A stretch of DNA of 59,566 bases from Rhodopirellula europaea 6C (GTDB lineage Bacteria; Planctomycetota; Planctomycetia; Pirellulales; Pirellulaceae). The position numbers and the translations under genes were made by a program. The notes under the pieces were generated by a model that was not told where the DNA came from, did no database searches, and worked only from the letters and a program-made list of their open reading frames with translations. The DNA is taken from positions 1 through 59,566 of the forward strand of contig NZ_ANMO01000024.1 of the NCBI RefSeq assembly GCF_000338295.1, read 5' to 3'. Shown here in pieces: positions 35,289-44,639 of this stretch (positions are counted from its first letter, which is position 1; the number at the start of each line of letters is the position of its first letter).

Positions 35289-36191
35289 TCAAGAGTGGAA
35301 GTTGTAGTCCTTGTTGTACGGATCGAAATCCGCGTCGGTTAGTCCAACATTGACTTCAAGATTGAGGTAGTTGTACTCCTCGATCACTTCGCCGCGTCCG
35401 TCCGCGTTGCTCGGCCAATCGTAGGCGATGTAGCGGATTGGCATGTTCAGTTCGTCGTCCATGTAAACCTCAGCTTTATGGAATTCCGCGTCTGGACGAC
35501 GGGTCGGCTGGGTCAGACGCAACAAGGTGCACGCGCGATTTTGAAAGCGAGCCCCACTTCGCAATTCTGCGTGGACATCTTCGAACTGAAGAGCCTTCTC
35601 GCCTCGTTCGATCAGTTTTAGAATCATGTTCTCGACCCCGATCTCGGTCATTGGATATCGCTGGCCGCGCATGGCAAGCATTCCGGTCGGCGGAATGGAG
35701 ACGGTCGGCAAGAAGCGGCCTTTGAATCCGCCTTCGTGAGCGACGATGTTGCCGTTGTTCTGATTCTCAACGTAAATGACTTCGCGACCTTTCACCGAAG
35801 TAGGTTTTACGAACGCCAAATAGACGCTGAATGGTTGCACCAGACGACCGTTCTCCTCTTTGCGATTGCGAACCTTGATCTGCATGTATTCGTGTTCGCC
35901 GACGGTTTCGCCGATGCGTTCCCGTTTCACCAGAACGGCCGTGTAGTCCCTGACTTCCGTTTTGGATCGCGTCAGCGATTGACGAGCCATCTCCAAGCCA
36001 CGAACCAAAGCGGCTTTCGCGGAACTGGCAGGGGTAGCCGGTGCAGCCTTTTGAGCGGACAGGGCGGCGTTGGCGACTCGGTGAACCGGTTTGGTCCACT
36101 GTGGGTCTTGCCCAAAGAGGGCCGATTGAGAGAGTCCACCGGCCAGCAGTCCGCCGGCGAGTCCCAAAAATTGACGACGGGGTGTATTCAT
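35289..36191 (-). CDS. DUF1571 secreted protein with Tat-like signal
   Basis: A 300-residue exported protein. The N-terminus MNTPRRQFLGLAGGLLAGGL has a twin-arginine-type motif and a hydrophobic core, ending at about residue 28. The DUF1571 domain (about 65-300) includes DYTAVLVKRERIGE, IKVRNRKEENGRLVQPFSVY, KGRFLPTVSIPPTG and a final NVGLTDADFDPYNKDYNF. The family is frequent in planctomycetes and has an LolA-like look, but no function is established. It lies 181 nt upstream of the thioredoxin gene and is probably transcribed separately. Confidence 0.9.
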   Translation of the reverse strand: MNTPRRQFLGLAGGLLAGGLSQSALFGQDPQWTKPVHRVANAALSAQKAAPATPASSAKAALVRGLEMARQSLTRSKTEVRDYTAVLVKRERIGETVGEHEYMQIKVRNRKEENGRLVQPFSVYLAFVKPTSVKGREVIYVENQNNGNIVAHEGGFKGRFLPTVSIPPTGMLAMRGQRYPMTEIGVENMILKLIERGEKALQFEDVHAELRSGARFQNRACTLLRLTQPTRRPDAEFHKAEVYMDDELNMPIRYIAYDWPSNADGRGEVIEEYNYLNLEVNVGLTDADFDPYNKDYNFHS

Positions 36192-36492
36192 CTCAGCTTC
36201 CTTGCTGCTTGTGGGTCAGGCATTGAGTGGGAGGAACGCCACGGGAAGACGGTCCAAGGGTCTGCGTCAATTAGGATCGACCGACTTGGTGTGCAGCAGC
36301 CAATCGAGTGTTCGACTCAACTACAACCCGAACAATCCGAGTAACCAATCGGACAGATTCGTTCCGCGGCCATCGTGAAAAGTGCCGAAGTGCCCTGACC
36401 GTAGCAAAAAGCCAGGATGAAGACCAAGCCAATCACGCCCACACGCTACGAAAAACTAGGCGTTTTTCGTGGTGCAGAGCCACGCTCAGTCA
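36192..36492. other. 301-nt gene-free spacer
   Basis: I see no open frame with protein-like composition, no strong hairpin with a T-run and no repeat. It probably carries the promoter of the DUF1571 gene. Confidence 0.4.
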
Positions 36493-36729
36493 CTAGCGAG
36501 ATTCTTTCAGTCCACGCGAAATGGAACCGTGCGATTGAAAAGCGGACAAACGGGTTTCCATGTCCGACAAATCCGTGTCAATCCAATCGCCAAATGCGGC
36601 GCTGACTGATTCGGTGTCAAAAAGAGCCGTGATCCGTCCCCAATCGAGACATTGGATTTCATGCCGGGGCGAGCCGGTTTCAGACGGCACCCATTCGGAT
36701 GGATTCGGCGTTGGTGATGAAGTTGACAT
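36493..36729 (-). CDS. Small conserved-looking protein (78 aa), unknown function
   Basis: A 78-residue soluble protein starting MSTSSPTPNPSEWVPS. The start is supported by GGAGA 8 nt upstream, one of the few clear ribosome-binding sites in this window. It is acidic and Ser/Thr-rich with a central hydrophobic patch (QCLDWGRITALFD, then FGDWIDTDLSDME). No cysteine pair, membrane segment or family match is apparent. The composition looks like a real protein rather than a chance frame. Confidence 0.55.
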   Translation of the reverse strand: MSTSSPTPNPSEWVPSETGSPRHEIQCLDWGRITALFDTESVSAAFGDWIDTDLSDMETRLSAFQSHGSISRGLKESR

Positions 36730-37061
36730 GGTTGTTTCTCCAGGACCATTCCAGATGGCTTCACCCAGGATAAGGTTCGGCAAAAAATGGGCCGAAGAAT
36801 CAATCTGGTTTATTAAAAACCTACGTTAAACGCGATTGAGACGCGTCCGAATCGGCTGAAAGAGAAAAGAAAACGCCAGCCTGGGAATAATGTTTCTACG
36901 AATGGGAACCGCGGCAGGTCGCCGGAATTCACCCTGTTTGTGGGATTTTCGGTTTTTTTGCGCCCGTTTGCCAAGACGCGACCGCCTGGAACGAAGAACA
37001 CACTGATGCGGCACTGACTCCGCCCCGAAATCCCACGAAATGTTTTCTCAGGAGAACACAC
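36730..37061. other. 332-nt divergent intergenic region
   Basis: It lies between the 78-residue gene and the secreted coiled-coil gene. It is richer in A and T than its surroundings near 36780-36960. An AGGAG ribosome-binding site ends 9 nt before the ATG at 37062. No convincing -10/-35 pair or dyad stood out. Confidence 0.4.
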
Positions 37062-37895
37062 ATGCTCAAAAAACTAGTGCTGGCAGGAACCGCTGCCACC
37101 TTGTTGTCTGGTTTGACCATCGCCACCCCCATCGGCAGCTACGCTCGTTGCGGTTGGTCGTACATGACCAACACCGCCAGCGATGCGGTGCCTTTGGAAT
37201 GGGAGCTCAACCGAGCCCGCCAATTGATCGTTGATTTGAAGCCCGAAATTCAACAAAACGCTCGCCGAATCGCTCAGGAAAAAACTGAGGTGGTTCGTTT
37301 GCAACGTGAGTTGTCGACAACCGACGAGAAGTTGGCCAAGGCGAAAAACGACATCGAACGACTGACCAATGACCTGCGGGATGATAGTTCCGTTTACTCC
37401 TACGGCGGAGTGACTTACACGTCGGCTCAGGTGAAATCGGATTTGGGAAATCGTTTCAAACGTTTCCAAACTCGTCAGCAAACCTCGGAAAAGCTCCGTC
37501 AAATGCTCGCTGCTCGCGAAGCTTCGCTGGCCGCCGCTTCTGAGCGGATGGACGCAATGCTGGACGCAAAACGCCAGTTGGAAGTCGAAGTGGAAAACCT
37601 GCAGGCTCGCTTGGGTGCCCTTCGCGTTGCTCAAACCAGCACTCAGCTGCACCTCGATGACAGTGCTTTGTCGGACACTCGACGTTTGTTGGATGACATT
37701 GCCACGCGAATCGACGTGGAAGAGGAAACGATGAAGGTCGATGTCGAGTACTTCGGCGAGATCAACTTGGACGAACCTTCGGACGAGAACCTGCTCGACG
37801 ACGTCACCGCTTACATGCAAAAGCTGGATGGCGGCAAAGATCAGGCCTACGTTTCGATTCAATTGGAAGATGAAAGCAGCGATTCGTCGCTGTGA
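37062..37895 (+). CDS. Secreted coiled-coil protein, unknown function
   Basis: A 277-residue exported protein. The signal peptide is MLKKLVLAGTAATLLSGLTI, with likely cleavage after about residue 28. Residues 45-105 and 140-195 form two heptad-rich coiled coils around a short insertion (DDSSVYSYGGVTYTSAQVKS). The C-terminal 50 residues are strongly acidic. AGGAG ends 9 nt before the ATG. It is followed by a perfect hairpin and then the polytopic kinase gene, so the two may share a transcript. I recognise it as a planctomycete-type secreted protein but cannot assign a function. Confidence 0.8.
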   Translation: MLKKLVLAGTAATLLSGLTIATPIGSYARCGWSYMTNTASDAVPLEWELNRARQLIVDLKPEIQQNARRIAQEKTEVVRLQRELSTTDEKLAKAKNDIERLTNDLRDDSSVYSYGGVTYTSAQVKSDLGNRFKRFQTRQQTSEKLRQMLAAREASLAAASERMDAMLDAKRQLEVEVENLQARLGALRVAQTSTQLHLDDSALSDTRRLLDDIATRIDVEEETMKVDVEYFGEINLDEPSDENLLDDVTAYMQKLDGGKDQAYVSIQLEDESSDSSL

Positions 37896-37905
37896 TCTGT
37901 CCGGC

Positions 37906-37930
37906 ACGGGGAGCATCGGGCTCCCCGTGT
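37906..37930 (+). terminator. Perfect 10-bp hairpin between coiled-coil and kinase genes
   Basis: CACGGGGAGC and GCTCCCCGTG pair perfectly around an ATCGG loop, 11 nt after the coiled-coil gene's stop. No T-run follows, so it may act as a partial terminator or an RNA-stability element that sets different levels of the two gene products. Confidence 0.5.
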
Positions 37931-37965
37931 GACCGTCCGAGTCAATCTGACGGAACGTTCTCGTC

Positions 37966-40047
37966 TTGATGAAAAGGCATGCGATGAGTGCTTTGGCCGA
38001 TACAATGGAACTTCCCGCAGACTACTCGAACCCAATGCCATCAACTCGTTCGATGAAATTCACCCACTCCCCTAACGATCTGGTCCTGGACCGATACACG
38101 ATTCGTCGTGGCATCGGGGTGGGCGGATTTGGCGAGGTGTATTTCGCGGTCAGCCAAGCGGGCAAGGAAGTCGCACTGAAACGCATCCAGCGGAATCTGG
38201 AAGTTGAACTGCGAGGGGTTTCTCACTGTTTGAATCTCAAACACCTGAACCTGGTCTCGCTTCACGACGTGTGTCGGGATGCCGACGACCAAGCTTGGGT
38301 GGTGATGGAGTATGTCGCCGGTCCCAACTTGCGGGAAGTATTGGACGACGCGGCCAAATCCGCCACGTCCGACTCTCGCAATGTCTTGCCGAGCGGCATG
38401 TTCGAATCGCAGGTCCGCCACTGGTTTGCGGGAGCCGCGGCTGGCGTTGCCCATTTGCACTCGGCCGGTTTGGTCCACCGTGATATCAAACCTGGCAACT
38501 TGTTTGACGACAACGGCATCGTCAAAGTCGGTGACTATGGGCTGAGCAAATTTATTTCCGCCTCTCACAGAAGCGGACACACCGAGAGCATCGGAACGTT
38601 CCACTACATGGCTCCCGAGATCGGTCGTGGGCAGTACGGTCGCGAAATTGATTTGTATGCACTTGGCGTGATCTTGTTTGAAATGCTGACGGGCGAATTG
38701 CCGTTTGATGGCGAGACCCCGCAAGAGATCATTGTCAAACACCTGACCGACTCGCCCGACTTGTCGCGTGTGCCAAATCAATACCGAAACGTGATCCATC
38801 GCTGTCTGCAAAAGGATCCTCGCAAACGTCCTCGCGATGTTGCAGAGATGCTTTCGCTAGCTTCAATGCCAACCGATGAGACGCCCGTTTTGGCCGAAGT
38901 GGTTTCGTCCGATCCGAAAGAACGAAATAGCGATACATATCATTCTTATCCCAAAAACAACCGACGCAGCGAGCCTGTTGGTGCCGCAGATGGTGTGACT
39001 TCACCAAATGCTGATACGGCAACGATGGTTTTGAATGCACCGGTCGATGAAGAACCGATCGCACGAGCGGTTCGAAATAGTTTTTCCGATGCACGAGCTT
39101 GGTGGCGGGCACTTGAGACATCGCCTGGTATCAAGCTGGTCTTGGCCATTTCGGCAGTCGCGATTTTGTTGATCAACACGCACTGGTTGTTGCCAGTTTT
39201 GTCGATGGTTGGATTCTTTTACGTTCCGTACTACGTGATTCGTCACGTTGTGCTGCAGCTATCCGAACCGACATCGTATTCAACAAACGCAGCGGATTCG
39301 CGAAGTGTGCCACAACATGATTCCCCTGTTCATGCCGTCGCGAATGTTCGACCGGCTGGAAAGCCCGTGATGACGAAGACGCAAGTCCGATCGCTGCTGA
39401 GAACCAGTTTGTCTGAACGGACTCGGTTGTCGCGTTCGGCGGAATGGGCGACATCAGGAATGACATCGATGATCGTGGCCGGCGTGCTGCTGTTGCTTAG
39501 TTCTGTGATCGGAATGCGAAGCACCCCGCTCACCCCCATCGCTTTGGCGCCCTACGTTTGGATGGCGTTGGTGATTTGGCTGGGAGCCTTTGGGTTGCTC
39601 GGCATTGGTAAGTTCTGGGAAGGCAGTGAAGGCGAAGGATTGGTTCGTCGCCTAGTCTCCGCTTCTTGGGGAGCCTGCGTTGGACTTCTCGCTTACGCTC
39701 TCGGCCATTTCCTGATGGTGCCAATGGATGAGGGATTGGGACGAGACATCGATGCAACGGTGCTGCCGGTTTCGTTCTATCTGGAATCGGGCGTTCCCAA
39801 AGCCGCGGCGATGATGGGGCACTTCGCTCTGCTGTTTGCACTCCTTCGGATGTGGAAACCAGTTGATCCCTTGCGTCGAGTTCGATTGAGTTTGTGGGCG
39901 GTTACCGTCGCGGTGGTTGGTGAATGGGTTGTTCATCAAATCGTTCCCGTTCCTCAGCCCGCAGGCATGTTGATTGCCGGCGGCGTGATCGTGATGACAC
40001 AATTGTCAGCTCCCTGGGTGAAATCCAATGCAATCTCAACAGTCTGA
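37966..40047 (+). CDS. Polytopic membrane Ser/Thr protein kinase
   Basis: A 693-residue protein (a second ATG at 37984 is an alternative start). The kinase domain (about 42-300) has GIGVGGFGEVY, an ATP-binding Lys in EVALKRI, HRDIKPGN, an unusual DYG in place of DFG (KVGDYGLSKF) and APE in HYMAPEIGRGQYG. Catalytic residues are intact, so it should be active. The C-terminal half contains hydrophobic segments (about 380-425, 495-515, 528-545, 565-590, 603-625 and 640-680), so the kinase is anchored by several helices. The next gene starts 20 nt before its stop, indicating co-expression. Confidence 0.92.
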   Translation: MMKRHAMSALADTMELPADYSNPMPSTRSMKFTHSPNDLVLDRYTIRRGIGVGGFGEVYFAVSQAGKEVALKRIQRNLEVELRGVSHCLNLKHLNLVSLHDVCRDADDQAWVVMEYVAGPNLREVLDDAAKSATSDSRNVLPSGMFESQVRHWFAGAAAGVAHLHSAGLVHRDIKPGNLFDDNGIVKVGDYGLSKFISASHRSGHTESIGTFHYMAPEIGRGQYGREIDLYALGVILFEMLTGELPFDGETPQEIIVKHLTDSPDLSRVPNQYRNVIHRCLQKDPRKRPRDVAEMLSLASMPTDETPVLAEVVSSDPKERNSDTYHSYPKNNRRSEPVGAADGVTSPNADTATMVLNAPVDEEPIARAVRNSFSDARAWWRALETSPGIKLVLAISAVAILLINTHWLLPVLSMVGFFYVPYYVIRHVVLQLSEPTSYSTNAADSRSVPQHDSPVHAVANVRPAGKPVMTKTQVRSLLRTSLSERTRLSRSAEWATSGMTSMIVAGVLLLLSSVIGMRSTPLTPIALAPYVWMALVIWLGAFGLLGIGKFWEGSEGEGLVRRLVSASWGACVGLLAYALGHFLMVPMDEGLGRDIDATVLPVSFYLESGVPKAAAMMGHFALLFALLRMWKPVDPLRRVRLSLWAVTVAVVGEWVVHQIVPVPQPAGMLIAGGVIVMTQLSAPWVKSNAISTV

Positions 40048-40696
40048 ATACCGATGGATGACCGTCGCGATCGCGATGGTTTTGCTCGGCGCTCTGCCCG
40101 GTTCGGGGCTTTCCAATGCACACCGATGCTTTGCCGATGATGAAGTCAAAGCGAAAGTGGAGCCAAAAGAAAACGAGACCGCTGAACTCAGCGTCGCGCC
40201 GCTTTCGCACTTGATCTATCCGGACGATCGACCCGGCTGGATTGATGAGCCGATCGCGAACGACGGTACGGATTACAGCTTGGTTGTGACTTCGGGACCG
40301 AGCGGTTCGATAGAGGAAGCCGATGAACTCATTGGAGTTTACGCTCGCGGTGCGGTTCAGAGTTACGTCGATAAACTCGTGTCGGAGCAAGAATGGGCGA
40401 CCGAGCCCGAGATGATTCCGCTGGACATCAATTGGATTCGCGATGAACTTGTCGTGCGGCGTTACGAGGGCGTTGTCCAGGTGGGCGATGAGCAGCAGTT
40501 CGAAAAAGCGATCTTGATCCGAATTGAACCGGACGACAAAAAGGTTTTTGAAACCGCTATCGCGGACATGAAGCTCAAAGAACGGTTGGCAGCGACGGGA
40601 ATCGTGATCCTGGGCGGTTTCTCATTGCTGGTCGGAGGTTCAATTGTCCTCGGCGGATTGGCTTCGCGTCAGAAGCAACCCACCGCTGCAGTTTGA
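40028..40696 (+). CDS. Exported protein with C-terminal membrane anchor
   Basis: A 222-residue protein. The N-terminus has a signal-like hydrophobic segment (about 12-30, ending SGLSNA). The middle is acidic and soluble (DDRPGWIDEPIANDG and DELIGVYARGAVQSYVDKLV). A second helix (about 192-214) is near the C-terminus, so the body lies outside the inner membrane. The gene overlaps the kinase gene by 20 nt. It may be the external partner or a substrate of that kinase. No family assignment. Confidence 0.75.
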   Translation: MQSQQSEYRWMTVAIAMVLLGALPGSGLSNAHRCFADDEVKAKVEPKENETAELSVAPLSHLIYPDDRPGWIDEPIANDGTDYSLVVTSGPSGSIEEADELIGVYARGAVQSYVDKLVSEQEWATEPEMIPLDINWIRDELVVRRYEGVVQVGDEQQFEKAILIRIEPDDKKVFETAIADMKLKERLAATGIVILGGFSLLVGGSIVLGGLASRQKQPTAAV

Positions 40697-40787
40697 GTTC
40701 CCGCTAGGACGTGTTCGCAATGTCCTGGCGATTGTCAGGACTGATTCGTCGGCGGTCGACTATTCTCTGTTGGCTTTTCTCAGCGAC

Positions 40788-43697
40788 TCACTTTTGAGCC
40801 GTCAATTCATTGGCGGCCCGAAACAGTTCGGTTGAAAACGCTCTTTCGGACTGCATGCGAAACTCCGCCAAATCCACAACAATGTCTTGGTGTTGTTCGG
40901 CGTCGTCATTCGGATCGTCCGCTGCGAGACTTAAGTCAGGGGTGTCGGCTTCCTTAATGACCTCTTCGCTTAAGTCGTACGGAAAAGCGGAGTCATCAAG
41001 GTAAACTGCGTCTGTGGGCGTCAGGTAGTCACTTGCGCTAGCCTTCGGGATCGGGGATGAGCGTTTGCGAACACGACAACCGATCAAACGGGTATGAAAT
41101 GGAGGTGCGAAGTTGACGAAAAATGTCTGATCGTGAACGCCCAAATCCAATGTCAGCCGAGGATTCAACGCCAGCAAATTAGCAATTTGTTTCGGATTCA
41201 GGGAACAGTCTTTCAGGACAACGCGACGAAGCGATTGCGAGTTTGCCAGGGTGTCGAGATGCGACTTGCTAAGTTTGCACCCGGTTAGGTCCAGAGCCTC
41301 AAGGTTGCCAGCAGCGAGGAGTCGCTGCAAATCCTCGGCCGGAAATTCGCATCCGCTCAAGTTTAAAGAGGACAGTTGGTACAGAGTGCTGACCATTCGT
41401 CGTGAGTCGGCGTTCAAAGGTACTCGAGCAATGGATAGTCGGCGCAGCGATGGAATCGCATGCAGCCATTCGAACGTTCGCAATGAAACCCGAGTGTCGT
41501 CAAAATTTGCGACTCGGAGACGAAGCAATTTAGTCCAGTGAGCTGTCACCTTGTCATCCACTTGGCAACCTGGGATCTCCAGTCCGGTCAGGTACTTGTA
41601 TTGCCCTAGAGATTGAAGCCTGTCAGCGGAAACATTTGGATACGCCAGAACGATGTGATCGAGCTGTTTGAACTTTAGCAGTTGATCAATCACATCATCG
41701 TTCAACTCAGGGCCACCGCCACCGAAATAGCGCAGGTTGGTTAAGCCTTCCAAGCTCGCCTTTCGAGGCCACGGGCTCTCGACTAGCAACTCATCGAGAA
41801 GTGGTAAATTGACAAGATTCACATCGTCAATCTTGCCGCGAATTTGAATGGAACCACGAAGTCGAGGAAGATTCCTCAATTCCAGTTTGTTCAAGTTGGA
41901 AACTTCGAAGTAATCAAGCGAAACTAGGTTTGGATTCTCAGCAATTTCTAGTTGGTCCAGATCGGAAAGATCGGCTTGGACCATTCGCAAACTCGGAAGC
42001 TTTGCCAGGCAGTTTTGAAGCCACTGAGCCGAAATTCGGCAGTCACGAATGCCGAGCGATTGGAGCTTTTCCAGACTCAAAACCCAATCGAGATCCGTGT
42101 ACTTCAGTCCGCACTGTTGGATGCTGAGCTGTTTCAGATAAGACAGCGTTGCAAGTTGTTCGAGAGACTCGGGCCGGAAGTGAACGCTCGCCAAGTCGAA
42201 TTTGGTCAATGATGGTATTTGGGCGATCTGCTGCAACCAGGCTTCGTTACCGACGACCGTTTGCGAGTTGGTCGTGACTTGCCCTTGCGAGTCATAGGAG
42301 TACACGCCTAAGTAGAACTCCTTCAGTCGGCCCACGTCCGATAGCCGAAGTTCTTTCAAATCGGCAGCATGGCACTGCAATCGACGAAGGTTGGGAACAT
42401 CATGGAGGTCGACGCTTTCGAATCGTGTGAGACCTTGCAATTGGTCGTTCCGGCCATACAAAAGCATCAGGTCAATCGGTTCTAAGATCCGCCGGAGTCT
42501 TGGCAGGTTCTTTGCGTGCAGCGAATGCTTTTGCGAACGGTCCAGTTCAATCTCGATGAGGGACGGCAGGTTCGTAAGTGTCAACTTAAGGGGCGCATTG
42601 TTGTATATGCGAATCGAACTGCGAATGGACAACCGTTCAAGACTAGGCCATTGGTAGAGATTTAAATGCCCTTTTTCACCTGGCGCAGGACGACTCAGAA
42701 GCAATTTACGGCAAGTGGTTGACCATTCTGGTTTTGAGATCGAATCTAACTTCAGTGGGTTTCTGCGTAGGTCGACGTACTGCAGCTTGTCCATCTCATT
42801 GATGGGTGCTGCCATCTGAGATGTCAGATTGCATTGGTTCAGGCTAAGAAACATCAGCCGTTTGCAATCACGAATGTCCTCGCAGACTTCGTTTGATACG
42901 GGGGACCGGTTCAGCGTCAGGCTGGTCAGTTCGGTGGCGTTGCGAAGTGGATCGAGCGTGTGCGATCCAAGACGACCGTCCGTGATCAGGACCGATCGCA
43001 AGGTCTTGGTTCTGATCAGCGAATTCAGTCTGTCTTCGGTCGGTGAATAGAGTTCCAGCGTGCGAAGCCGCAGGAAGCACGGATGCAGTTGTTCCGGGAT
43101 CCGTTTCTTCAAAAAGCGAGGAGCTTCGAATGTGAACTGATAACCACCTCGCGATGTCGATGATTCGATACTCGCCAATTGCGCCTTGGCGGTCCAGTTG
43201 CTCGCGAGAACCAAGACGCCCGGCAGAAGGAAGCAAGTCGAAGCGACGGCGATGTCAAACTTTCGACGCGTTCGCTCAGGGGTTTCAGACACCGCGATGC
43301 GTTCGCCTCGCCAGCACCACAGTCGAAACGTCAGACCGACCAACATGCAAGCAAAGGCAAGGTCGGCCAGCAACGCCCATTCGGACCAATACTGCGGAGC
43401 ATTGTTGGCAAGCGAACGTGCCGCGAGAACATTGCTGGTGGATTGTTTCGAAATTCCGTCCGGGCCTTCGTCGACGACAACCTGATACCGCCAAGGCCAG
43501 CCAGCCCGCGTGATTTGATCCGCTTCCAAAGTGGGCACACGTTGCACCAGCGTGAATGGTTCGCCCATCCAGCGTTCACTGATCTGGGTGTACCGCCATG
43601 GCAAGTTGAGAAGAACCGCTAAGACTGCAATCAAAGCGGCAACGGCATAAGCTGTCAGCCGAGTGCGACGGCGATACTGCGAGACTGAATCCAACAA
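40788..43697 (-). CDS. Large membrane-anchored leucine-rich-repeat protein
   Basis: A 969-residue protein. Three hydrophobic segments occupy the N-terminal 165 residues (about 14-32, 107-128, 147-166). The remainder is a long series of irregular leucine-rich repeats with the pattern LxxLxLxxC/N (for example LTSLTLNRSPVSN, LMFLSLNQCNLTS and LEALDLTGCKLSK), ending in an acidic tail. It resembles the LRR proteins common in planctomycetes that may mediate protein contacts at the envelope. The cysteine at the end of several repeats is typical of RNI-like or GALA-type LRRs. No enzymatic domain is seen. It stands alone. Confidence 0.85.
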   Translation of the reverse strand: MLDSVSQYRRRTRLTAYAVAALIAVLAVLLNLPWRYTQISERWMGEPFTLVQRVPTLEADQITRAGWPWRYQVVVDEGPDGISKQSTSNVLAARSLANNAPQYWSEWALLADLAFACMLVGLTFRLWCWRGERIAVSETPERTRRKFDIAVASTCFLLPGVLVLASNWTAKAQLASIESSTSRGGYQFTFEAPRFLKKRIPEQLHPCFLRLRTLELYSPTEDRLNSLIRTKTLRSVLITDGRLGSHTLDPLRNATELTSLTLNRSPVSNEVCEDIRDCKRLMFLSLNQCNLTSQMAAPINEMDKLQYVDLRRNPLKLDSISKPEWSTTCRKLLLSRPAPGEKGHLNLYQWPSLERLSIRSSIRIYNNAPLKLTLTNLPSLIEIELDRSQKHSLHAKNLPRLRRILEPIDLMLLYGRNDQLQGLTRFESVDLHDVPNLRRLQCHAADLKELRLSDVGRLKEFYLGVYSYDSQGQVTTNSQTVVGNEAWLQQIAQIPSLTKFDLASVHFRPESLEQLATLSYLKQLSIQQCGLKYTDLDWVLSLEKLQSLGIRDCRISAQWLQNCLAKLPSLRMVQADLSDLDQLEIAENPNLVSLDYFEVSNLNKLELRNLPRLRGSIQIRGKIDDVNLVNLPLLDELLVESPWPRKASLEGLTNLRYFGGGGPELNDDVIDQLLKFKQLDHIVLAYPNVSADRLQSLGQYKYLTGLEIPGCQVDDKVTAHWTKLLRLRVANFDDTRVSLRTFEWLHAIPSLRRLSIARVPLNADSRRMVSTLYQLSSLNLSGCEFPAEDLQRLLAAGNLEALDLTGCKLSKSHLDTLANSQSLRRVVLKDCSLNPKQIANLLALNPRLTLDLGVHDQTFFVNFAPPFHTRLIGCRVRKRSSPIPKASASDYLTPTDAVYLDDSAFPYDLSEEVIKEADTPDLSLAADDPNDDAEQHQDIVVDLAEFRMQSERAFSTELFRAANELTAQK

Positions 43698-43839
43698 ATC
43701 GATGCCCCATGCGAGTGCTTTTCCGCAGAGGGGTTCCCGTGCGGCTCTCCGGTCAATCTGTCGTCAGTTTAACAGACTCATTTGACGGAGGATCACGTGA
43801 AATTTGCAACTTCGCTCGGATCGTTGATGGCTTATTGGC

Positions 43840-44637
43840 TTACCAAATTTGAGCTTCCACGAGTTGGCTGGTCGCCTTTCCCGCCCAATCCTTGTTCGCC
43901 GCCGGTGACGCGGGGCTGGGATGCAAGATCCGATGGATCGAAATGGACGATGCACTTTTGCCCGCAGATTTTTTGGCTGAATCGTCCTCGGACGTTTGCT
44001 CGATGGACTTCATGACGCGTTTGAGGCAATTTTCAGCAAACGCTCCCACGCCGACCAGATCCGTCCACGGTGCCGCGGCAATCACCTTTTTCAAATGCGC
44101 ATCGCAGACTGCTTGCAATGCGTCTCTTTCGGTCGCGGGTAATTTGTCCGGGGTTCGGTTTCTGCCACTCTCTTCCATGAAAACCAGCGGGCAGTAGTTC
44201 GCGACGAAGTGATGCTGGAAAAAGTCGGCCGGCTCGGGATACCTTTCGGAAATCAATCCCCACAGTCGACGTCCACTGACTTCGCTACGTGAACAGTTCA
44301 AACCTTCGACGGGACGCTTGGGATGTTCGTTGCTCGGGCGTTCAACTTCGCCTTTCAAACCCATCCACTGAACCACGGACTCGATCTCACCGAATGGAAC
44401 CCCACTTTGCGCCATGCCCCATGGCCCCGGGTTCATGCCGAGAAACAACACGTGAGCATCGGCACCGATTTGCCGGACGTATTGTTCGTGAAGATTCCAC
44501 GCATATCGCAGCGGGTTGTAGACGTGAGTGACCGGTTCAGCGAATTGCAGTTGATCGACTTCATCCGAAAGTTCGCTCGCGGCGTCGAGCAATTGCTTTT
44601 GAATCTTCTTCTGACTTGGAGTTTTGGCTGACGTCAT
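43840..44637 (-). CDS. SMUG1-type uracil-DNA glycosylase
   Basis: About 265 residues from MTSAKTPSQKK; upstream in-frame ATGs would overlap the neighbouring gene. The catalytic loop FLGMNPGPWGMAQSGVPFGE, the family's VNYCPL-like VANYCPLVFMEE, and the C-terminal HPSPASPAANKDW closely match SMUG1 (UDG family 3). It removes uracil and oxidised pyrimidines from DNA for base-excision repair. A Ser/Lys-rich insertion of about 20 residues precedes the final motif. The start lies 2 nt after the membrane-protein gene's stop, so it ends a three-gene unit starting at 46356. Confidence 0.93.
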   Translation of the reverse strand: MTSAKTPSQKKIQKQLLDAASELSDEVDQLQFAEPVTHVYNPLRYAWNLHEQYVRQIGADAHVLFLGMNPGPWGMAQSGVPFGEIESVVQWMGLKGEVERPSNEHPKRPVEGLNCSRSEVSGRRLWGLISERYPEPADFFQHHFVANYCPLVFMEESGRNRTPDKLPATERDALQAVCDAHLKKVIAAAPWTDLVGVGAFAENCLKRVMKSIEQTSEDDSAKKSAGKSASSISIHRILHPSPASPAANKDWAGKATSQLVEAQIW

Positions 44638-44639
44638 GG

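Noticed and set aside
37074-37916. Minus-strand 280-codon frame
   Set aside because: It is antisense to the secreted coiled-coil gene, which has a signal peptide and a ribosome-binding site.
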